From Triplophysa rosa (lineage: Eukaryota > Chordata > Actinopteri > Cypriniformes > Nemacheilidae): 64,000 nt of DNA. Below, piece by piece: positions 60,301 to 64,000 of this stretch. Below the pieces are notes generated by a model that saw nothing but the letters and a program-made list of their open reading frames with translations, had not been told where the DNA came from and searched no databases. The translations under genes and the position numbers were made by a program. Where the stretch lies: NCBI RefSeq assembly GCF_024868665.1, contig NC_079899.1:1231024-1295023 (forward strand). The letters run 5' to 3'. How positions within the stretch are numbered: the first letter of the stretch is position 1; each line of letters begins with the position of its first letter.

Positions 60301-61073
60301 TCCCTGTTCATATTGCCCTGTACATCTTCATATGCCCAATGTCTTTCGTGACACTGCACTATTGTACGTTGAATATACTGTACGTACAATAATTACGTAA
60401 AGTTCTTTTGTATTTGTACAGTTATGTTACTACAGGATATGAAAAGTGTATGCATAGTATATAGTATAGATTCATGTATAGGATATAGTTAAGACTCCCA
60501 TAGTATATGCATCGTTAGATCCCCTATTGTAGCAAGTCACTTAATGTTAATTTAGACTGTTTTTATACATTGTTTATACCTGTGTATTTCCTTATGTCCC
60601 TAGATGTAACATAGTAGCCCTGAGAGATATGACATTTCATTCCACTATATGTCCCCACGTGTAACGGAATGACAATAAAACTCACTTGGTTTCTTGTTCT
60701 GATTGGTTCATTTGGTTTATGTGTCCTGTTCTCATTTATGTCTTCTGTTAAGTCTTCTGTGGTTCTAGTGTATATAGTCCTCATGTTTGTATAAGGGAAT
60801 CGCACTCCGGACGTACAGCGCTGTCACTTCGCGCCACATTCAAACCCATTGTCTTTTATAACAGTACACACACCGGCTGCACCATGCAGTGTAAAGATTT
60901 TATCTGAAGGAAAAAATCTGAATTTCGCTGAGTTTCTCTCAGGTGTTTGTCTTACCCACAGTGAGTAACATGCGTGGTGGTGGTGGAGGAGGAGGTGGTG
61001 GAGGTGGGTGACACTTGCAAGAGCACAACATCTGACATCTCTCATGCTGTGAGCAAGACCACTGCACCTCTGC
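44468..61073 (-). CDS. prima1: prima1 (proline-rich membrane anchor of acetylcholinesterase), 3' part
   Basis: PRiMA is a small type I membrane protein that anchors acetylcholinesterase tetramers at the surface of neurons. Three minus-strand exons were found: 60956-61073, 58432-58558 and 44468-44552. Their phases join (0 to 1, 1 to 2, 2 to stop), giving a Cys-rich then polyproline attachment domain, a transmembrane helix ending IIICYKAIKR and a short basic tail. The spacing C-x5-C-x3-C-x-C followed by 11 prolines resembles the family domain, and SWW...ICYKAIKR matches the family helix. The signal-peptide exon is not visible and presumably lies beyond the window. The gene is convergent with unc79, as I recall for mammals. 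The tail diverges from the mammalian one and is the least certain part. Confidence 0.85.
44731..45300. repeat. AACTCAACTTTATTTATATAGC interspersed repeat, long copy
   Basis: Begins with tandem AACTC units, then TTTATTTATATAGCGC, TTGTTACAAAGCAGCTGTAC, a CA-rich middle, and a downstream part with GGCAAGGAACCCAAAACTC and CCAGTTCCCCTCTGGC. The first about 380 bases are near-identical to 53514-53933. It lies in the prima1 intron. Non-coding. Confidence 0.75.
45359..46530 (+). mobile_element. L2/Rex1-type LINE, ORF2 C-terminal part and 3' tail
   Basis: Open frame 45582-46100 reads FRFLGTTISQNLKWDNHIG, AKKAQQRLYFLHQLNKFNLP, SVLCTSITVWFGSATKSD and HHLFTILPSGRHYRAL, the end of a LINE reverse transcriptase. 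The 3' end is AATAAAGC followed by TTCTGATTCTGATTC tandem units (about 46490-46515). 5' truncated; the upstream block at 45359-45581 is in another frame. Confidence 0.85.
46531..48302. other. AT-rich prima1 intron sequence without recognised features
   Basis: I see no exon, RNA gene or element with defined ends here. Confidence 0.5.
48303..48361. repeat. CT-rich microsatellite
   Basis: CTCTTTCTCTCTGTCTTTC-type units passing into a pure (CT)n run. Confidence 0.95.
48500..48727 (+). pseudogene. short LINE fragment (region before reverse transcriptase, L2-like)
   Basis: Reads KTSFYTAKVSNAPNARQLFQ, TFNSLLCPLLPRPL and a weak continuation, resembling the linker before the RT domain of L2 LINEs. 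Cut off at 48727. Confidence 0.45.
48731..49390. other. possible hAT left end and unassigned sequence
   Basis: CAGAGGCGGACTTACCCATT at about 48731 and TAGGCAATCGCCTGGGGCCC look like the start of an hAT-type element. The right end was not found; the Ngaro relic starts at about 49391. Confidence 0.35.
49391..49569 (-). repeat. Ngaro relic direct repeat, distal copy (B2-like)
   Basis: About 95% identical by eye to 49783-49975 over AACTGGTAAAGTATATAGTT, GGCCCCGTCCATAGCTTGC and CCTGCCTGATGATGAAGGC. Confidence 0.8.
49783..49975 (-). repeat. Ngaro relic direct repeat, proximal copy (B1-like)
   Basis: Same orientation as 49391-49569, with a 213-bp spacer between them. The arrangement B1, A2, B2 is the 3' hallmark of Ngaro elements. 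Confidence 0.78.
50276..51036. repeat. 29-bp minisatellite (about 26 units)
   Basis: Unit of the type GCCTCGATAGGCCACAACAT plus TGAGACAGG, with period 29 (a few units 27, 28 or 30). Variants replace CACAACATT by CACGACATT or CATGACATT. It carries no unique spacers, so it is not a CRISPR array. It sits where the rest of RNase H and the recombinase of the Ngaro element should be. Confidence 0.93.
51063..52100 (-). pseudogene. Ngaro reverse transcriptase and partial RNase H
   Basis: A 345-codon open frame with SINENIPLEPFSLHYASVDN, GKGAWLAKADITDAFKNIPL, LMFGCRSSPHIFNSLSEALC and the catalytic HLLDDFLLID. RNase H begins LQLFTDAAPSVGFGGFFQGQ with YEIYPLAVASVLW, and the frame then runs into unrelated sequence. 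The RT portion is unbroken; the protein is truncated before the end of RNase H. Confidence 0.85.
52132..52990 (-). pseudogene. Ngaro gag-like remnant
   Basis: Minus-strand pieces LSFAEFVIAFNTYRDILCQV, REELDLYLAMMADFNQRYGG and SRLDWSITDTELLVHHFGGQ, followed by a cysteine-histidine knuckle C-x5-C-x5-C-type segment near 52480, and FMDYLITGLSQAFRIGVLSN. Frameshifted and 5' truncated at about 52990. Confidence 0.75.
52991..53513. other. prima1 intron sequence without recognised features
   Basis: No exon or element with defined ends was recognised. Confidence 0.45.
53514..53933. repeat. AACTCAACTTTATTTATATAGC interspersed repeat, short copy
   Basis: Near-identical to the first part of 44731-45300, including the CA-rich middle, but it stops at TTTAAAATTCTAAA where the other copy continues with GCAGCTTCCCCC. 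Open frames in the CA-rich part are artefacts. Confidence 0.8.
54271..54388. repeat. imperfect palindrome (MITE-like inverted repeat)
   Basis: AATGCAATATCGCTCG with TGTATGTAGTGTTCT at 54271-54302 is mirrored by AGAACACTACATACA, six extra bases and CGAGCGATATTGCATT at 54350-54388, with a loop of about 47 bases. It abuts the L2 LINE that starts next to it. Confidence 0.7.
54389..55340 (+). mobile_element. L2-type LINE ORF2 fragment split by a solo LTR
   Basis: Left piece reads ALFNIRKVRPYLTDHAAQLL and SRLDYCNAL up to 54488. Right piece from 54859 reads LLAGLPAKDIKPLQLVQNAA, then SLHWLPVEACIRFKSLMLAY and TLRSANERRLVLPSHNGS. The two pieces join in the order expected for L2 ORF2. The 3' end meets the inverse L2 copy at about 55341. 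Confidence 0.85.
54489..54853 (+). mobile_element. solo LTR with 5-bp target-site duplication
   Basis: 365 bp from TGTGGTGAGGGG to CTTATTACA, flanked by CTCTC on both sides (54484-54488 and 54854-54858). AATAAA occurs at about 54787. It interrupts the LINE exactly inside the conserved CNALLAGLP block, which proves insertion after the LINE. Confidence 0.85.
55341..56345 (-). mobile_element. L2-type LINE 3' half, inverse orientation
   Basis: Minus strand: WMNDHHLQMNHAKTELLVIP, SSRKARNLGVVIDDQLNFTY, SRLDYCNALLAGLPACTTKP and KLHWLPIVA, then LRSANERRLVVPSQKGKKS. The 3' tail on the + strand is ACATTTAGTCATTTAGCGGA, common to fish L2 elements. It lies tail to tail with the + strand copy. Confidence 0.85.
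56481..58263. mobile_element. hAT-type element, 1,783 bp, with a nested insertion
   Basis: Ends CAGGGGTCTTCAAC and GTTGAAGACCCTG are inverted repeats, flanked by perfect 8-bp duplications GTTTATAA (56473-56480 and 58264-58271). The interior includes the nested element 57225-57817. Transposase coding sequence was not recognised. It ends 168 bases before the prima1 transmembrane exon. Confidence 0.92.
57225..57817 (+). mobile_element. TGTCA...TGACA solo-LTR-like element nested in hAT
   Basis: 593 bp from TGTCACGGTCC to AATTCGTGACA, flanked by TAAAAC on both sides (57219-57224 and 57818-57823). TATA-like CCTATAAATGCC occurs near 57450 and TTATTAAATTC near 57745. Same family as 43445-43997 (inverse) and related to 34419-35019. 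Internal open frames show no known domain. Confidence 0.82.
58432..58558 (-). CDS. prima1: prima1 exon with transmembrane segment
   Basis: 127 nt, phase 1 in and 2 out, acceptor TTCAG and donor GTGAGT on the minus strand. Encodes PGISVPLLRSWWMDVIVLG, then TVGSALAFFLLFSIIICYK and AIK: a hydrophobic span of about 23 residues with a basic cytoplasmic stop. The SWW and ICYKAIKR elements match PRiMA. The exon lies 168 bases from the end of an hAT element. Confidence 0.88.
58760..60690 (+). mobile_element. Rex1/L2-type LINE with reverse transcriptase relic
   Basis: Frame 59038-59727 reads LDPYQFAYRQNCSTDAAVSS, LRNWIFHFFTGRPQSVRVG, TPQGCVLSPLLFTLL and HIIKLADDTSVLCLI with the catalytic ADD box. Later frames continue QQRLYFLRRLKRARLPSL, SVLTSCITFWYGNCSA and HSLFQLLPS. 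Frameshifts are present around 59200 and after 59600. The 3' end is near ACAATAAAACTCACTTGG. Lies between the prima1 transmembrane and attachment-domain exons, opposite strand. Confidence 0.85.
60956..61073 (-). CDS. prima1: prima1 exon with proline-rich attachment domain
   Basis: 118 nt, starts in phase 0 and ends in phase 1, acceptor TTCTTAG and donor GTAAGA on the minus strand. Encodes AEVQWSCSQHERCQMLCSCK, CH, eleven consecutive prolines and RMLLTV. In the family the prolines are wrapped by four acetylcholinesterase C-terminal helices and the cysteines form disulfides with the enzyme. Confidence 0.88.
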
Positions 61074-61184
61074 CTAAGAAAGAGAGAAATAATTTAATTT
61101 ACATAACAACCTTTTAAAAAACACTAGTACTCTAACCTAGCTCTGTATACTGTGATCTTCTTTTATTGCACTTATGCTTTTTGT

Positions 61185-61285
61185 TGTCCTTATGTTGTTC
61201 CAATTGCTTCCATTGTTTCCCTCATCTGTAAGTCGCTTGGGATAAAAGTGTCTGCTAAATGACTAAAGGTAAATGTAAATGTATG
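61185..61285 (+). mobile_element. short L2 LINE 3' tail
   Basis: TTCCAATTGCTTCCATTG, then GTAAGTCGCTTGGGATAAAA and GTCTGCTAAATGACTAAA, the characteristic fish L2 3' end (compare the tail at 55350-55400 on the other strand). Confidence 0.75.
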
Positions 61286-64000
61286 GCGATTGTACACTAG
61301 ACACGTTTGCAATCCTCGATGATGGTTCAGAGCCCACTATGCTACTGACGGAGGCTTGGCCTACAAGGGACTCCAGAAAACTTGGCTCTGAGAACAATTC
61401 GACATGATGTGCAAACCCTCGATTGTGCTGCAGTCTCATTCTACATTTCTCCATAGTCCAATCCAAGGAAGCATTACCTCTTATCTGGAGCCTTCACTGC
61501 CCCCCAGCTCGATCTCACTGATAACTCCTACCCGATTCCTAAACTACAGAAGCGATACAAGCATCTGGTTGGACTCCCACTACAGTGCTTTGAAAGAGTG
61601 AAGCCTCTCATCCTTGTTGGTGCCGATAACATTATCCCACATTGTCTCGCCAATTGAACCAGTGAGGCTTGGTCCTCCGGGCGGTCCAACTGCTATATGA
61701 ACCAAACTAGGATGGACACTTCAGGGACCTAACCAGCCTCCTGGAGCCCAGACTCAAACTGAACCAGTGTTTACAGATCTGCACTTCACCCTGCACTGCT
61801 GAGCTTTTCAAGCATGGTGAAAGGCTGTGGAAAGTGGATGTTCTGCCATTTCAGAACGTAAAGGAGTGCACAAGATCCCAGCAAGACAAGGATACCATCA
61901 AACTTCTGGAGATTAAGACGGTTCGTGTGGAGGTGGAGGGAATTGAGCACTATGCAACACCCTTGCTGCTTAAGAGTGACATGCCCCACTTGTATGCCAA
62001 CATGGAAGCAGTCATGCCACATCTATGAAGTACTGAAAGGAAATTAGCAAGAGACCCCCAATGAGCTGAAGTTTATGCTGTTGAAATCCAGAAACTGGTA
62101 GAGTCGGGAGCTATCAAAAGGCTCAGCCCAGAAGATAGGGACAAAGATGATGAGACCTGGTTTATCGCCCACCACATGGTGAGTCATAATGGAAAGAATC
62201 GTGTGGTGTTTAATTGCTCTTTCCAGTTCAATGGCTTTAGTCTAAATGAGTCGCTCCTCGTTGGCCCCACCTTGGTTTCATCACTCCTTGGGGTCTTACT
62301 CAGGTTCTGTGAACATGCAGTGGCCATCAGCGCAGATATAAATGGCATGTTTCACCAAGTCCGCATTCTTACAGAAAATAGACCTCTTCTTCAGTTTATC
62401 TGGCGTGATTCAAGAGAAAGTGGAGCCCATGATGTCTTTAAGTGGCAAGTTCTCCCTTTCGGGACAGCATGTAGCCCATGCTGAGCTACATTTGCCTTGC
62501 AGTGGCACGTGAAAGAACAAAGCCAGCCCAACGAAGATGTGGGCTTATCAGTAGAGCGATGCTTTATGTCGACAACTGCTTGCAGAGCTTATCATCAACA
62601 GAGGAGGCAAAGCAACTGGTTGACAAACTACAAGAGCTGTTAACAGAAGGGGGCTTCGAATTGAGACAATGGGCCAGCAACATACCAGCTGTTGTGCAGC
62701 ATCTTCCAGGTGAAGCCAGATCAGATGGCATTGAACTGTGGCAAGCTCATGAAAAAATTGAGATCCAGGAGTCCACTTTGGGACTTAGTTGGAACTGCCC
62801 TACAGATGTCCTGACATATCGCCACCGGCCCATAGATCACGGTATGCTTACCTTGTGGGTTATGTACAAAGTACTAGCCAGTCAATATCCCTTGGGATAC
62901 ATTCTTCCGTAAAGTACCAGGGCAAAGGTATTGGTACAGCAACTTTGGAGCAAGCAGCATAGCTGGGACGATACCCAGCTTCCCCAACCCTTAAGCCAAA
63001 GCTGGAATGAATGGGAAAGTGAGCTGCAGTTCCTTACCAAGATCAGTTTCCCAAGAGCATATGCGCCAGCTTCAGTAGACCAGGCCAGAGCTGTTGCAGA
63101 CATTCATTTATTCAGTACTGCCTCAGAGAGTGCATATGAAGCAGTCGCTTACCTGCGCACTGAAGATCAGCTTGGCAAGATCCATCTGTCATTCGTACTG
63201 GCACGCTCCAGAGTAGCACCAAAGAGAATCCTGTCAGTGCCACGTCTGGAGCTCTGCACTGCTGTTACTGGTGCACAGCTGGCAAACCTTTTAAGCAAGG
63301 AGTTAACTTTGCCCATTCGCCATACAGTACTTTGGACAGACTCTACTACCGTGCTGTCTTGTATTCGGTCAGAGTTGTGCCATTTCAAGGTTTTCGTCGG
63401 TACCAGAGTAGCTGAAATCCATGAGCTAACCCATATCACTTCTTGGCGATACGTGGATTCAGTTCAAAATCCAGCTGACAATCTGACAAGACGAAAGACT
63501 CTGAAAGAGCTGTCTGAACCCTACCGATAGAGTCAAGGGCCCCCATTCTTGCTCCTTCCACCAGAGAACTGGCCAGTAAATCCTGCAGAGCGCACTGAAG
63601 TTGACAAGTCTGAGCACAAGAAATCTGCATTCTGTGGCATAGTAACCACAAAGGAACTAATCGGTAGTGAGCATAGGACATGGACAGAACTCATGGAGAC
63701 CATTGCACGGGAGCTCCACGGGGCAGCTGGAGAAAAAGGGGAACTTACAGCATATACTTACCAAGCAGTAATACTTACCAAGAGAGACTTACATCCTCCA
63801 GAAGGTACAGAATGAGAGTTTCCTAGAGGAATTACAATGATTGAAGTCTGGTAAGGATCTTTCAAATAGTAGCCACTTACTCATCCTAGCTCCAGATTAT
63901 GATGAGGCTACTGATCTAATCATGTTGGGGGCAGGCTAAGGCGTGCTGAAACTTTAGATCCCGCAGCAAAACATCCTGTGATACTGGACGCCAAACATCC
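61286..64000 (+). pseudogene. BEL/Pao-type retrotransposon pol relic, continues past the window
   Basis: Order as in BEL/Pao pol. A protease-side segment with EPVRLGPPGGPTA near 61680. RT with HHMVSHNGKNRVVFNCSFQF, ESLLVGPTL-like block (SLNESLLVGPTLVSSLLG) and AISADINGMFHQVR at 62176-62484. Then MLYVDNCLQSLSSTEEAKQL at 62560 (catalytic YVDN where YVDD is expected). RNase H/peptidase-linker part DQARAVADIHLFSTASES to VDSVQNPADNLTRRKTLKEL at 62931-63530. Stops occur at about 62026, 62482, 62910 and 63528 with frame changes, so it is inactive. LTRs were not identified. Confidence 0.85.

Overview
The window is vertebrate genomic DNA, most likely from a teleost and probably a cyprinid-type fish. 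Exons are short and bounded by GT-AG sites, CA/TG and other microsatellites are abundant, and the repeats are typical of fish: DIRS and Ngaro tyrosine-recombinase retrotransposons, L2/CR1/Rex-type and L1-Tx1-type LINEs, hAT elements and BEL/Pao. There is no sign of bacterial or viral organisation. All names come from recognising protein families by eye; no search was run.

Two host genes are present, facing each other. On the + strand, 538-32874 holds the 3' two thirds of unc79, which encodes an auxiliary subunit of the NALCN sodium-leak channel complex. I could place 35 coding exons whose phases join without a break (5,880 nt: 1,959 codons plus a stop). The gene's 5' exons lie upstream of the window. 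On the - strand, 61073-44468 holds the 3' part of prima1, the proline-rich membrane anchor of acetylcholinesterase. Three exons were placed: the cysteine/polyproline attachment domain, the transmembrane segment and a short cytoplasmic tail. The signal-peptide exon was not found and probably lies beyond position 64000. From memory, UNC79 and PRIMA1 are also convergent neighbours in mammals, which supports both calls.

Layout. 1-537: CA-rich repeat in an unc79 intron. 538-5431: unc79 exons 1-7 with a MITE, a LINE tail and a solo-LTR-like remnant in introns. 5432-10445: an intron holding an hAT MITE and DIRS copy 1. 10446-16553: exons 8-16, with a solo-LTR candidate and a perfect (ACTC)244 array in introns. 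16554-23079: an intron with DIRS copy 2 (antisense) nested inside an hAT element. 23080-26544: exons 17-29. 26545-31382: an intron with DIRS copy 3. 31383-32874: exons 30-35 and the stop. 32875-44467: intergenic, with a TGTCA...TGACA element, a split LINE, a GA repeat, an L1-Tx1 relic and an hAT element. 44468-61073: prima1, whose roughly 14-kb intron carries LINE relics, an Ngaro relic with a 29-bp minisatellite, a solo LTR and an hAT element with another element nested in it. 61283-64000: a decayed BEL/Pao pol running off the window.

I found no clearly new gene system. The most informative structures are the DIRS internal complementary regions in all three copies, target-site duplications that date nested insertions, a 601/553/593-bp repeat family with 6-bp duplications, and the giant tetranucleotide array followed by three evenly spaced CTAAC motifs just upstream of unc79 exon 12.
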